64,000 bases of DNA from Prostheceraeus crozeri (GCA_907163375.1 CAJQUW010012964.1:310001-374000); one strand, 5' to 3'. Positions 1-11,881 are shown, counted from the first letter of the stretch. Translations and numbers: made by a program. The notes: generated from the letters alone by a model not told the origin.

Positions 1-231
1 AGCTCATGCGCTACTGCAGAATGCAAAAAAGTTCACACTGAAGGAATTAGCATGTTGGGAGTGAGAGCTAAAATTCATCCACCCCCTTGTTATGCATCTA
101 GGGTAAGGAGAGCATCTTCATTGTCAGTGACACTTTATAAATTTACAGAAACCCTCCTGAGAATACACTTGTATGCAATTAAATTAGCAATAGAATGAAT
201 TGAAAGAAACGATGATCCAAATTTCCATACG

Positions 232-299
232 ATGTGCGGCTGGGAGGATTCGAGCCCTGGTTAACAGACATGTGCTCCACCAGCCGAGCCACAAGCCGC
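232..299 (-). repeat. tRNA-derived SINE head or tRNA pseudogene
   Basis: On the minus strand the ends pair as a 6-bp acceptor-like stem (GCGGCT with AGCCGC). There is a D-arm-like GCTC/GAGC pair, a CTGTTAA stretch where an anticodon loop would lie, and a box-B-like GGCTCGAATCC (plus 246-256). The anticodon and T stems do not pair properly, so this is not a functional tRNA. It looks like a tRNA-Asn-like pol III promoter head of a SINE, or a decayed tRNA copy. I could not delimit a SINE body. Confidence 0.45.
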
Positions 300-2277
300 T
301 TACATGCAACCTTGTCGATTGGCAGGATCAAACCCTCACCCTCATCACCACGCATCAGTTGTCATAGCAATTATAACAAATGCCTGAATATTTCGAGTAC
401 AAGCCGAAGTACGAGTATAGAATAGTGACGATCGTAAACAAATAGTAATTCTTTTTACTTTTCAGACAGGGCACCTGACGTGTTACCTCGAATAGTAATC
501 CATCCAATGCAATGGATGGATGAATTGAAAAAACAATCATATGTAACCTTCACGTAGAGCCCACACCTAAATTTATCAATCTGAAGGTTTCTGTGACTGA
601 TAGTATGAGACCATTGCCATTGTAATTTGCCAATAAGTCTGACGATTTTGTATTGTCTAAGAATTGATGTCAATAAATTTTTTTGTTCAGCTATTGGTCT
701 ATCAATATTTGATTTCTATATAATCAGCATAACATAGATGATTAATACCTAATTTCCACCGTTGCTTATTTCAAACATAATAAAATAGAACTGCATGTTC
801 AAGAAATCTATTTTCATTGTTATCTTAAGCTTCAAAATGATGCCAAATTAAGATAATAGAATCGATAATCACTCCACTAATACGTCAAAAATCGAAATTG
901 AGCGATTAACAAAAGCAAAATGGTCAATTCTGTTTCCTCACTCAACATAAGCTCTGATTCCACTTCATGCAAATTTTGCGTCTCGACTTCGTCGTCTCTG
1001 TCGAAATTATTTCGCCCGTCGCTTTCTCTTGGATTTATTCCATTTCTTTTATATTCCTCCTGATCATCAATGAACACAATGTCTGTATTAAATCACTTAA
1101 CGATCAAGAGTCAGATAACAAACTCGAAAATATGTTCATGCAGCACGCCCGCAAACAGAGCACGCACTTACAGAATAACATGAAAAGATCACATCAGTAA
1201 TGAAGTTGGAAATTATTTGTAACCTGATAATCAATAAGCAAGTGGGAAATGCCGCTTTGTTTTTTGGCAGTAAGATATTGAAATGTAGTATGAAGATGCT
1301 ACTTAAATAACTACAAATTAAATTGTGTTTCTGCATTTTCGGCACCTGTCGAGAGCAGGTTTTTGATGCTAAACAGAGAAATCTTCTGTTCCATAACATT
1401 TAACGGCTCCTCTAATTTTACTTCAACTGTTCTAGCACTGTAATGTACGTGTATATGTACTAAATTTCCATTTTTGTAGTTGTCTGACCTGTGTAGTGCA
1501 AATGCTTTTCATAGTCCAGTTGTTCAAAGTCAAAATCGCATTTTTTTGACATTTGTCATTATTGGATTATATTTTTGGTCAGTACGTATGGAATCCTTTG
1601 AGACAACCGCACTAAGTTAATACGAGCCTCCAATCCAGACAAAATAATCCGTCAATGAATTATCTTTGCTCAGTAGTAATCAAGTTCTGTCACACTTGAC
1701 ATTCAAAAAAAATTATTTCGTTTACGATGAAGTACAGATAGCATCTGGAAATATGATACAAAGCAGTCAATATAAGCTAACAATCTTCTTGAATTGTCGA
1801 ATATTAGAATCATAGATGTACGTATTTTGCCTTATTCTAGATGACCGAGCATTTTTCTCTAGGCTGTCAACAAGTGTTTCCCGATTATCAGGTGCTTGAA
1901 ATTGATTTCAAGAGTTTCGGCTTGAATGTTGATACTGTATAAATGTATTTAGATAGTTCTTACTGCATGCAGATGAAATGCTTCATCATCTTGACAGGCA
2001 GCTGACAGAGAAGCAAGCAACTCAATCTCCGAATCGCATTGACCATTGGAAGTGGAGCAGCAGCTAAATATCAAATTCACTGCTTGAACACATGTTCCCG
2101 TAACTACAATCTGTGATAGGCAATACTCCCATGATCTTTATTGCTGGTCAGACTTTTTTCCCATTTTACGTGATTCTAAGGATTATGTCAGTGCGCTGTG
2201 TAGTATAACACATAATGAATCGTATAATAGTCTCAATAGAACATTCGTGCATTCTAGGATTGATGTAAATTACGATT
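300..2277. other. no gene recognised
   Basis: AT-rich sequence with only short chance frames on both strands. I see no splice-bounded coding stretch, RNA gene or clear repeat here. Regulatory sequence for the downstream membrane-protein gene could lie in it, but nothing specific is visible. Confidence 0.5.
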
Positions 2278-2297
2278 TAATAATAATAATAATAATA
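2278..2297 (+). repeat. (TAA)n microsatellite, 3' tail of the LINE
   Basis: About six TAA units directly follow, in minus-strand sense, the LINE polyadenylation signal. Microsatellite tails instead of poly(A) are known for several non-LTR families. Confidence 0.8.
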
Positions 2298-3458
2298 GAA
2301 TGCTTTATTTTCAATCAATACAACGAGCGGTATGACTGGTTACAGCAATTACATCATGTGAATCTCGAGTATTTCACGAAACTTCCATTGTAGAGTGAGG
2401 AGGATCGTCGTTGAGGTAGCAATTTCCGGGAGCGACGAACAACACGAGTAGGGTCCCTCACAGTAAAAAGTTCGACAAGTGGATGAATATGGGGATTACC
2501 ACTGATATTTTTAATTAGTTTAACACACATTTTGTCCAGAAAGTCACGCAGATGGGGTTTGCCTTGAACATTTGACCATCGAATTGCAAGACGGTATAGA
2601 CGGTCAAGTTTTTGAAAGTTCTTTACACTTACATCACAAATGATGGGCCAACAAAATGTTATATGACACAGCATAAGACTTACAAAAGCCTGCCAAACGA
2701 CTTCACCACGGTTGTTATTATTACGTAAACGGCGTACAAATGACATGGAACGACAACATTTAGCATACAGTTTTGCGAATTGGACGTCCCAGCGAAGGTC
2801 TGATGTAAAATACACTCCCAAAAATTTTATACAATCAACCTGTTCAATCGTGGAATTATTAATAACAATATCCATGGTCTTACAATTAGAAATATTCCTG
2901 GAAAGGGTCATACATTTAGATTTTTCAACATTAATAATCAGTTTCTTCTTTTTTGTCCATGCACAGAAAATATCTGTATCAGAGTAGAAGTCAGAGTTAA
3001 TACTAGGACAATCAAAATACAACAATGTAATGTCATCGGCATAAACAATAGGTTTTGTATTTACAAAGTCGGGCAAATCATCCATGAAAAGAGAAAACAA
3101 CAGTGGTCCCAAAATGGAGCCCTGGGGAACTCCACTAGAAATAGACCGCCAGGGTGTTACCAAATTATCAGAAACAACACGCTGATACCGATCAATCAAG
3201 AAATTGTAAATAGAATCTATGACATGAGGTGGGCAACTAAAATTGTCACGAATAGATTCAAGCAGTTTGAAATGACTTAAAGTATCGAACGCCTTCTTAA
3301 GGTCAATAGCGAGAAGGGAGACTGAATTTTTAGGGTTGATTGAGATGTGTTCAACAATAGAGAGTCTGATGGCAATTAATGTGTTGGTGCATCCTCCAAA
3401 GCTATTGGGTGTAAAGCCAAATTGTCTACGATTGATATTTTTGCGTTGATATATTGAT
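2278..3458 (-). mobile_element. 5'-truncated LINE, reverse transcriptase C-terminal half
   Basis: Read on the minus strand this is the C-terminal part of a non-LTR retrotransposon reverse transcriptase. An open segment from 3458 to 3199 gives QFGFTPN and LLAIDLKKAFDTLSH, the palm motif with the first catalytic Asp. The frame from 3199 to 2354 continues with SSGVPQGSILGP, the catalytic IVYADDITLL and FLGVYFTSDLRW. The frame stays open for most of about 1.1 kb, so the copy is not very old. The 3' end has AATAAA (plus 2304-2309) and then a (TTA)n tail (plus 2278-2297). The 5' truncation abuts a short ATATTG-type repeat at 3447-3470. A CR1/Jockey-like group is likely, but I cannot assign the clade. 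Confidence 0.85.
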
Positions 3459-3470
3459 ATATTGATATAT
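3447..3470 (+). repeat. short ATATTG-type tandem repeat
   Basis: Three to four units of ATATTGAT-like sequence lie at the 5' truncation point of the LINE. It may be the insertion target or slippage made during target-primed reverse transcription. Confidence 0.6.
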
Positions 3471-3526
3471 TTGTAATCAATCGTTTGAAAATGTTGACGA
3501 AATATAATTGCTGTTCTTTCTTCCAG

Positions 3527-3623
3527 TGCTGTTGCCGATTGAAGATGCGTTGGACATTGGATTCGATTTTAAGTCACATTTTCTACTGCCTCTATTTGTC
3601 AATAGGGAGCTTTCCGTATTCAG
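3527..3623 (+). CDS. Gene 1 exon with start codon and signal peptide
   Basis: A pyrimidine-rich acceptor (TTCTTTCTTCCAG) precedes 18 nt of 5'UTR and an ATG at 3545. The 26 codons read MRWTLDSILSH, then a hydrophobic core IFYCLYLSIG, then SFPYS: a plausible cleavable signal peptide. The exon ends at 3623 before a GTGAGA donor, in phase 1, as is usual for signal-peptide exons of extracellular modular proteins. The acceptor implies an upstream 5'UTR exon that I could not locate. A LINE ends about 70 bp upstream, apparently inside that 5'UTR intron. The matching exon of the paralogue (47354-47461) has the same layout: acceptor, short UTR, ATG, signal peptide ending near SIG-F, phase 1 donor. Confidence 0.65.
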
Positions 3624-3899
3624 GTGAGAAGAAAATTGTACGAAAATTATGTGTTAGACTTTCAACTTCGTATTCAAGAGATGAATACAAGATTTAATTA
3701 AAATAATTAATGGAACTGCAAGCGTTTCTAGCTTATTAGCCATTATTGCCTCTTGTGCCCGTGCACTATAAACCCTATTGCAAATAATTGGTAACTCAGA
3801 TGTAGATGTGTTATCATCAGAACTATAGACTTCAACAGTCAAAGAAATAATTCAAATTTCGTTCTCAGATCTCCGATTCAAATTTCAATCTTTCAAATG

Positions 3900-4341
3900 C
3901 CTAGGTGCCATGCTTGATACACGCTCGGGCGATCATGCTTCTCCACCTTGAACGGTTCCGAGCACAGCTGAAGATGGCTGAGCGGTCCAGGTATGTCGTT
4001 TGTTGTCATCCTCTCGATCGTCTTCCTTCATTGCGACCCTCTTCGGCCTCCACCGCGAATCCGCAGCGTTTGTACAATATCAACTCGAACTGGTGCCTTC
4101 TGATTTCAGTATAGATTTCTAATCAATTGCATGTCTTTTCCATCTGCTCCGACATCTCGAAGAAGATTGATGACCTTCTCATGACGAACTTTGTCAAATG
4201 CTTTGACACAATCGATGAAGCAAAGGAAAACATTCTGCTTGTGTTGTATAGCTCTTTCGCACAGCATTCGTAGTGTAGAAATTGCGTTGGCAGTTCCTTT
4301 GTCTGGCATAAATCCGAATTGTTCGCCGGTATAATATGCAT
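3900..4341 (-). mobile_element. decayed LINE fragment (RT palm and C-terminal end)
   Basis: Minus-strand frames at 4341-4106 give TANAISTLRMLCERAI and FLCFIDCVKAFDKVRHEK, the palm motif of an endonuclease-type non-LTR reverse transcriptase. Beyond 4090, broken frames give a C-terminal end typical of the same group (RNRSRWRSMIARA). The catalytic YADD region between them is missing, so the copy is internally deleted. It sits in the first intron of gene 1. Confidence 0.75.
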
Positions 4342-4772
4342 GTATATCTAACTTAAATAACGAGGTAAAACTGCAGATATTTATTACCCTTTCATGCTCA
4401 ATAATATAAATCTGGTTATCTCAACGATGATGGTAGCATCATTGTCAGCACAGGAAGATCTAGCAAGGTATTTCTGTTACTAGTCAAATGGGAACGCCAG
4501 AGCTTTGTCAATACTAGTTCTCGTTAACCTATCCATCGGTTTGGTAGGCTGTGATAAAGGATGCACGAACAGAAGCACTGAGTTGAAGAGGAGCTTCATG
4601 TTGTTGGTCATATCGATTCAGTTCCGTCGGGAAAATGAATTGTGCTGCTCCGAAGCATGACAACAATGCCTACCCTCCTTGTGTCCTTTTTTCTAGCTGT
4701 TGCTTGTTTATCGACCTCCAATTCGGCCGATCGTAAGAGACCAATTCCTGAACTCCAAGACTTTTGAAGTCG

Positions 4773-4994
4773 TCATTCACCACGTTTTCCAGTTCCTCTT
4801 TTGCTATCCACGTAACTTCTTCTGATCCACTCCGTCTCATCTTTTCTTACCACGTGGCTAAACCAACGTAGTCTTCGCCTTCTCGCGACGTCTGACCCAT
4901 TGGCGATGGTCTCAAGACCCATTGCTTTACTGATGCTGTCATTCGATTTCGTGTGCGATAGGCTGACACCAAACATCCACCGTAGCATTTGCAT
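4773..4994 (-). mobile_element. LINE C-terminal fragment
   Basis: The minus-strand frame reads MLRWMFGVSL and RRRLRWFSHVVRKDETEW, the conserved C-terminal RLRWFGHV-type motif of endonuclease/RT LINEs. In minus-strand sense it lies upstream of the palm fragment at 4106-4341, the wrong order for one intact element, so it is a separate insertion or a rearranged copy. Confidence 0.7.
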
Positions 4995-5861
4995 CTCCGA
5001 CGATCAAGCATTATTTCATGGGTTGAATGCAACACCTAGCCAATACTTGCTACCTTATAGCATAACTGTAATACACAGACTTCATGTACACAGCTCTTGG
5101 TTCTCAAAGGTGGTCCTTTGGACGTCAAGCAGGCAGTTCACAGAATTTTTAACCATGCACATCTTATTCTTGACACTATTGCTTAATCAATGCCACCAAG
5201 CTATCATGAACGTCCCCAAGACAGTAGAAACTGGTCACACACTTAAGGTGAGTTCCCTCCTTGTCGACGCATTTCACAGGCGAATCAACGTCCCGGTTTG
5301 GACTTGATGTTTGGGAAACTAAGTTGTAGCTCTGCTCAGGTGTCTCCTCACTCACTGTGTTGCATCCCGCAATGAACTCATGTCATATAGGAAGTGCACT
5401 GACACCAACTGGATTCATAGACTCATATTCATGTAGAACTGCACTCTTATCTATCATTGATGTTACGTTAAAGGTTATCATACAGTTGTTTCCAAAAACA
5501 TGGCAACATCAGACATTTGAGAAAATTACTTTCCACAGTAGGTCAAAAATTTGACCTTCCAGTGGTCCAAATTCAATGATTTATCGTGAGAAGTTTGAAA
5601 AGGCACTGCAATTTAATTTAGCTCTCAAGTCCTGCAGCCCTCCTTTAAGAGAACCGTAGTAAAAACCGAAAGTCAACAATACAAAAGAACCGAATTCCGC
5701 CCTCCGTATGTATAGTGTTAAGAGATGATCTACTAATTTTAGAGTTTTCTTGCTTAGAATTGATGATTTCATTGTGGATATCACACCAATTTGTCTCGTC
5801 TCCCCAGGAATACGTTTGCTGCTAAAAAATATTTACACTTTATCGCTAAAAACTATTTACA

Positions 5862-5898
5862 CGCCCGAGCTTTCGCGAGTCGGCTCGCATTCTCAAGG
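5862..5898 (-). other. hairpin-GAAA motif, copy 1 (hammerhead-like, degenerate)
   Basis: Minus strand: CTTGAGAAT, a perfect 5-bp stem GCGAG/CTCGC with loop CCGA, then GAAAGCTCGGGC. The order 'CTTGANGA-like / stem / GAAA / G+C-rich arm' recurs near 42346 and 62850. It resembles a hammerhead ribozyme core, but the CUGANGA box is imperfect, so catalysis is doubtful. Confidence 0.3.
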
Positions 5899-6097
5899 AA
5901 TGAGGGCACGTTCAGCGTCTGGATATTTCGTGTCGTCGATTGAGTGCTGGTCAATACATTATTTTTATGATTGGCTTCTGAAAGTAGAATTGATGAATTT
6001 TCGATGGTTGAATGATGCATCGATCTTTCATTGTTAATTTATCAAATTCTTCAAATGATCTTTTACTGATGCATTCAATTATTCCTTTCATCTACAG

Positions 6098-6260
6098 TCT
6101 TTGCTGAATCAATTTCTACAACGAATTTCGATATCACGCGCGAAAATGCAAGCATTGGTAATGAGACAACGACGCAAATGTCATCAACGACTACTTCACC
6201 ATGCAATCTTGACTGCAATTATGGCGAATGTGTGATTTTAAGTCATGGACCGCAATGCAT
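6098..6260 (+). CDS. Gene 1 exon: Ser/Thr stalk and first half of the EGF-like module
   Basis: The acceptor is CATCTACAG and the donor GTAAGT, a strong consensus; it enters in phase 1 and leaves in phase 2. It encodes residues 27-80: a Ser/Thr-rich linker (SISTT, NETTTQMSSTTTS, with sequons at ENAS and GNET) and then EGF cysteines 1-4 in the pattern C-x3-C-x4-C-x8-C (CNLDCNYGEC, then HGPQC). The split codon after cysteine 4 is completed by the next exon. The paralogue exon 53150-53357 ends at the same point with the same donor, so the gene structure is conserved. Confidence 0.75.
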
Positions 6261-6424
6261 GTAAGTGATAATTTGTTTAAAATTTTGAAACCATCAAAGA
6301 TGCTACTGTTATTGTATTCAGTATTTTATATATCTCATTCATTTATGTTAAGTATGTAATGTTTCGAGTAATGAAGCTGTTGACAGTTCAGCTTTAAAAA
6401 TGTATATATGTCCACAATTTCAAA

Positions 6425-6515
6425 ATTTTCGTGGATATAATATTATATTTTTATTATATTATATATAATAACTATATTATAATATATTATATTTATATAT
6501 ATTTGTATTTATGCC
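6425..6515. repeat. AT-dinucleotide-rich low-complexity tract
   Basis: Imperfect TATA/ATAT runs lie in the second intron of gene 1. Nothing else is visible in them. Confidence 0.7.
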
Positions 6516-9045
6516 AGGAATATACATATAGCCAGACCATATTTCTGTTCTCAATATGACATCCTGACAGTTCAAAAGAGGATTATTTTGTTGAGATATC
6601 AGATGAGTGATGGAAGCTTCACATTAAATTTCTGATGCTTTCCCACCAACCTTGTGAAAAGAGAGTCGATACAGATTCATAATCACTCTTCTTGAATCAA
6701 TCAGTGCACATTCCAACTCACAGTCATCGTATGACCGACGCCTTGATGAATTCTGAGGGAAGTGTTGATGCGGAAATTATGAGACTTAGTGGCAAATGGG
6801 ATCTTGTCTGAATTCTATTGCTGCCGAAGTGTATAGACGAACTAATTCGAAATGGTGCATTAGTCCATCTTCTTTAGTCCATCAATCATGGACTTCTCCA
6901 GACATCTATAAGTCTTTGTCTATGGATCAAATCTAAACTATTTTCTCTATCTAGCTTTCCAAGGATTTTGATTTGAATGCTAGTTTGATATATAAGCATT
7001 CGCTCATAACAAGTATCGGCGGCAGAAGATCAATGGTGCATCTAGACCGACATTCGAGTCGCCGACATCATTCATGATAAGATTACTGTGTGACTTATAG
7101 AATCACGGATTGATTATGTGATGCTTTACGACAAAACCGCACGTCTCGAAAGCGAACCGTTCGTCAGCTAAAAAGGACCACTTGATTTTGTTGGCGTTGG
7201 TAGTACATGTACTAAATTTGATAGATGTAAAACTAAATCAGAAAAGACGTTGCGACTTCTTCCAGAGGCCTTAGTTTAAATTTATAAATCACTATAAATA
7301 ATCTTAACAGAGTACTAAGTGCAAACTTAAGTCAACTAGAAACCACAGGCCATCATTTCTCAGTTTGAATCTGAGTAGAAATAGTGGCCCCAAGTGGGAA
7401 AATATACATGTGGAAGAAGAAAAATCAACATTCTAATAATATCATCACAAGCCTATTTCCAATCGAATGAAGACACGACACGGTCAAAAAAATTCGAAGG
7501 ATCCAGAAAACGGAAGATGCCAAAGTTAAACAACTACCCTATTTTATAATCCTATAAATAATTAGGTAATTAAAAGTCATAAACGAATGAATGCAAATTA
7601 ATACTAACTGCATAGAGTAATCTGCTCCAGTACAGAGTAGGAATTGAAATACGAAAAAAGGCTAGCCGACCCAACTTAAGACGGGAAGGGCAATAAATTA
7701 AAGCGTATAATCAATTTTTATTTTTACAATTTAAGAACTAGAATGAGAGTTCGTCATGGACTTGACGAGAAGCTAACTTAAAAAATAACAAATGGTGAAA
7801 ATTAAGAAACCCAAGAAACCAAAATTAAGTTTTCTATGTATGGAGTCATCAGAGAGGAACCATGTGGCTGCACGAAGCAAGGTTCGGCCCCTAACCTCCA
7901 ACCTATACCACATGGCGGGGCCAGGCCAACCGTATCGAATGCACGATATGGAAGGGCTCTCCAAGTCTGAGGAAACATAGCAGAACCCAACCGAAAATGA
8001 AATTTTTGCAATTTTTGAGGACAAAAGGGAGGCAAATGAATCTGAAAGAGATTTTTTAGTTCAACATACCAATGATGGAAGGCATCTGTCGGGGCCGAAA
8101 AAAATCAAGGATTATAAAAGTGCAACATCGGTTTACTAGTCACGCTTCGTCACGGTGCATCGCATGAACACGCAAATCACATGTGGCTGGAATCCAATCT
8201 GAAAACAGCAGTGTTTCAGAGTTTTCAGCGTCTTGAAGTATAAGCTACAGTTCAAATACACCCATGTTTGTGCGCAAATCGATAAGCTCGATACAAAATT
8301 AATCTATTTTTATCAAAACTCAGACAAGATCTTCCATCTTCCTCAAAGAATAACTTTATCCATTATGAAAGAAAGGGAATAATCGTAAGATGTGCAACAA
8401 GGGATGATAAAAGGCAAGCCGAAATCGATGCCGTAACAAATTAAAACTCAATAACTGCCCTGAAAGTCAATAAGATCGAACAAAAGAAATTTTTGAAGTT
8501 CAAAAGATAGTAGAAAATACAGCAGAAGTTTCATTCACCTTTTGTTGGATCTTTTCTTGAAATATGTATAAATAACGATGTATTAAGAATACTACCTGGC
8601 CCCTGGAGTTCATGTGACCAACCAACGTTTTTTCAAAACATAGTTTTCAGATGTATGGCCTCTGTCGACGAAATGGACGAAAAATTGCCGTCTTCCATCA
8701 ATAAAAGTAGAAGAATCGAGATGCATTTGTTAGATGCATCATAATCTTGTGACATCTAAATGTACGCCAATCAAATGTCATTTCACTCAATTTCAATAAT
8801 TTTGACGATTCGCTGAGATACAATTATGGTCAGATTTGAATGTTCAATTCGACAAATAGGATGGAAAAAACACATAGAATACAATGCAGGGATACCTACT
8901 GCTATTTTTGGGTGACGCGATTCTTTTTTTAGGGGTGAGGTGATTCAATTGAATACAGCAACACTCAAGCGTCAACTCCAAATAGCACATTGTGAAAACT
9001 GCACAATTCAAAGCCTATTTCAAAGTCTTTCACTGATATTTCCAG
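6516..9045. other. gene 1 intron 2, mostly unassigned
   Basis: No supported coding exon. A patch at about 7840-8040 is clearly richer in G+C than its surroundings and open in several frames on both strands; it may be an old repeat copy, but I cannot classify it. Confidence 0.4.
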
Positions 9046-9110
9046 ATGCTTTTCCGGAGTTCGAGGAGAATTTTGTGATCAGGTACATGGTGGAGCAAAT
9101 CGCCGGCGAT
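9046..9110 (+). CDS. Gene 1 exon: second half of the EGF-like module
   Basis: The acceptor is ATATTTCCAG and the donor GTGAGT; it enters in phase 2 and leaves in phase 1. It encodes an Ile completed across the junction, then CFSGVRGEFCDQ, which supplies EGF cysteines 5 and 6 with the usual G-x-x-C ending, then a short basic linker (VHGGANRRR). Together with the previous exon this makes a complete six-cysteine module (spacing 3-4-8-1-8). It lies only 72 nt upstream of the membrane exon. The paralogue equivalent is 60345-60394. Confidence 0.7.
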
Positions 9111-9182
9111 GTGAGTAACTCGTCATGTTACATACACAATATTATTATTTTGATCGTAAAATACATGCCGTCTTTTTTACAG

Positions 9183-9261
9183 TTGCCTCAGCAAAGATAA
9201 TTATTCCAGTCGTGATTGGAATCATCGTCGTTATAGCTGTGATAGGATACATAATCTACAG
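9183..9261 (+). CDS. Gene 1 exon: transmembrane helix
   Basis: Preceded by a pyrimidine-rich acceptor (CCGTCTTTTTTACAG) and followed by AG|GTGAGA; it enters in phase 1 and leaves in phase 2. It encodes ASAK and then a 21-residue hydrophobic run IIIPVVIGIIVV-IAVIGYIIY ending at a split Arg codon, a single-pass membrane anchor. The paralogue exon 61409-61484 has the same phases, almost the same length and a matching start (IVIPVVIA). Confidence 0.75.
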
Positions 9262-9616
9262 GTGAGATCTATGATACATGATTCATGGCTGTCTACACTA
9301 GTATAGTGACAGGAACAATTCTGAACACTGTTGCTCTTTAGACTGGTTGTTTGCAACGAAGGACAAGCATTTCCAGCATAATATGGTAGCACTTTGCATT
9401 GTAATGCACTGCAAATCGTACAGCTATTGTTTCAAATCTTCCTAGACAGCGGATTAGCTCAAAATCCTGTTAAACCATCTCACTCTTTGTTTATTGTGAC
9501 TGAAATTCTGAAGTCAGTGCTGATTATGGGATATATGATTGCTGTGAAAATTTCAACTTGCATAAGACTGGCATAATAAGATGCAGAAGTCGATTTTTTG
9601 TGAATATTTTCTTTAG

Positions 9617-9646
9617 TCACTCAAAACAATTTCTATGGACATGCCG
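9617..9646 (+). CDS. possible optional gene 1 microexon
   Basis: A TTTTCTTTAG acceptor and a GTAAAA donor bound a 30-nt open piece that keeps phase 2 on both sides (SHSKQFLWTC). It would fit between the membrane exon and the exon at 18970 without breaking the frame. It has no other support; chance is quite possible. Confidence 0.12.
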
Positions 9647-11130
9647 GTAAAAGACAATTTAAATACGGCAGGAGAGCAAAAATAACTGGAGACTCTGATT
9701 CTTCAAACAATACAGTCTCATGCTTTCTTTATTTTTTTTACTTTAACTACTTTATTTAAATTGAACAAATAGCAAAAATTGTGCCATCGTTTAAAGCACA
9801 TTCTGCAAAAGTATGATAAAAAATCTTGGTGGTTAACGCGGAGGCAAGAGGAGACTTTTTAACTTTATGACTTTCACTTGAGATTTTTAATCATACTCAT
9901 GCTTTCTTAATCCTCTGTTGAAATACATTTTGATCTTGTCACTAATACAAGACAAGAAAGTGTACATTCGGAAATGAAGAAAATCATAATATTGCACGAA
10001 TATAAATTGACAACATTTTAAGTGAAACGACAAGCATGAGAGTTTAGGGCGATTCAGCTAAATGAAATGAATAACGTCACGACATCCTCTATACAAGACA
10101 TATTGGTTAAGACATGATGATGAACCAGTCTCCATACGAGGCTAAATATTTGAGAGTCAGTTAATTTACTACAATTCACACTCATGCTTTTTCCTCCATT
10201 TTCTCCATTTTGCGAGTGCTGAATGTGGGCCAATATCGAATATATGCCTGAAGGCGCTACTCCACGCATCTCCATCTTGAACGTCGATGCGCCCAAGCAA
10301 AGTTGTAACCTGGCCTGAACACGATTGGAGCACTACTGTTGCCTACCGCACCTTTATGAAGTTAAGTATATTGATGCAAGAGTGAATGTGGCCCTTGGGC
10401 TAGGTCATTATCTCTTCAGTAGTTGTCACGAAATGAATTTGTTGTCCGTAGATGCTATCTGCTCAGACGAAATCAGATCGAGCTGCTGACATCGCTACAC
10501 TTCAAGCTATCGTATTTAGTCTGGACACATATTACATGTAGCACTAACATTTTGTATGATTCGATTTGCTATATCATCAATGGCTTCATTATGATGCTAT
10601 AATATAATCTATGTAAATTAATGCTATTAGTATTAATGAATTAAGTTAATATTAAATTATTAGTTAATTAAGCTTTAATAATTCCAATTTATACATCAAA
10701 TCCACGTACGAATGATGATACATGTGGTTGAGGGCAATTACATGTATATGCATTGTCTTCTTTTTCTACATCGGTGATAGTATTAAGTCATGTGGTTGCG
10801 GAATATCACGCAAGTTTATGAGACAATTAGCCGGCTTTCGAAAATCCCGGTTGCCCCTGTTTGTGTTTTTGTGTTTCACGAAAACAGTTGCAGTTATATA
10901 TTTTGTTTATAATGATGGGCATATCGGCTATACGTGACTGCTCTGGGTAATCCGCGTAGCATGTTGGCAATATATTCTCAGAGATACGCAGTTAGCATAT
11001 TAAGCGGAATTTCGACTGATAATCAATAAATTTCACTTTAAATACACCACTGACATGTCGCATAAGTTAGTGCATCTGTAATAATTAATAAATGCTGTAT
11101 TTTGCAAACACAATGTAAATAGAATGATGA
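9647..11130. other. gene 1 intron 4, first part: no confirmed exon
   Basis: No confirmed exon or repeat seen. An isolated signal-peptide-like frame at 10722-10773 is listed separately. Confidence 0.4.
10722..10773 (+). CDS. possible isolated signal-peptide exon
   Basis: An ATG opens MWLRAITCICIVFFFYI, a signal-peptide-like stretch, and meets a GTGATA donor in phase 1, the layout of the two other signal exons in this window. I found no partner exons, and it lies inside gene 1. It could be an alternative first exon, a relic of a third paralogue, or chance. Confidence 0.15.
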
Positions 11131-11215
11131 AACATTGAGTTGCATCCTCAGTTGAAAAATTGGAGCAGACCTGAATAGCTGCCACTACATCCCATATCAG
11201 GAATCATCACCACGC
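11131..11215 (+). repeat. intronic segment homologous to 61654-61735
   Basis: ATTGAGTTGCATCCTCA and GACCTGAAT plus surrounding bases match, with few changes, a segment at 61654-61735. Both lie downstream of the membrane exon of their gene (about 1.9 kb and 0.17 kb). This is either retained intron sequence from the duplication of the two paralogues or two copies of one dispersed repeat. Confidence 0.6.
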
Positions 11216-11881
11216 CTAGTTTACATCTCCCACAACATCGACAGAACTCCCTCTTTAAAGTAACAGCCATGCACGGGTAAATTTGCAATTAGCATGTTAG
11301 TGAATGTTCTCACTCCATCATTCATACAGCATCGCCGTTGGTGCTTAAACAATAACAGTGACAGAGACTCATTCGGTGAAGTTGTCAGAAAAAAGAACAG
11401 CACTAAGTGAGGAATTCTTTCTTTCTTAATTCGTGGTGGACTCACAAGTGGGTTTGACGATGCCCTATGGTCGAGTCAAGCCACTTCGTTCAATGTCTCA
11501 TTCATCTCAGTCAAGAGCTCTTGCCTACTTCTCAGGTGCGACGCCAGTCGTCTTTTGTGTTATTTTCCTCACCACATCCTCAGCACTGGCTGAAGGAAAT
11601 CATCTTAACCAATAGGCTTTTCATTCAAATGAATTGACCGCTCTTCAAACATAAATCTACAGAACAAATTGCTTGATAAGAAAAATACCAAAGTCTGAAC
11701 AAAGAGTCTGTAGATTTCACTTACCGAATCATAGAATTCAGTGCAATCATTTTGCAGCGACTACTAAAAATATTCTTATGGATATCAGTAGGTAATTTTT
11801 TGGATTTTTTTCTGACATATATCTTTTGCTATATTGTTTGGAATATTGTTTCTAGATACTCATATATTACTTCCGTCTTAC

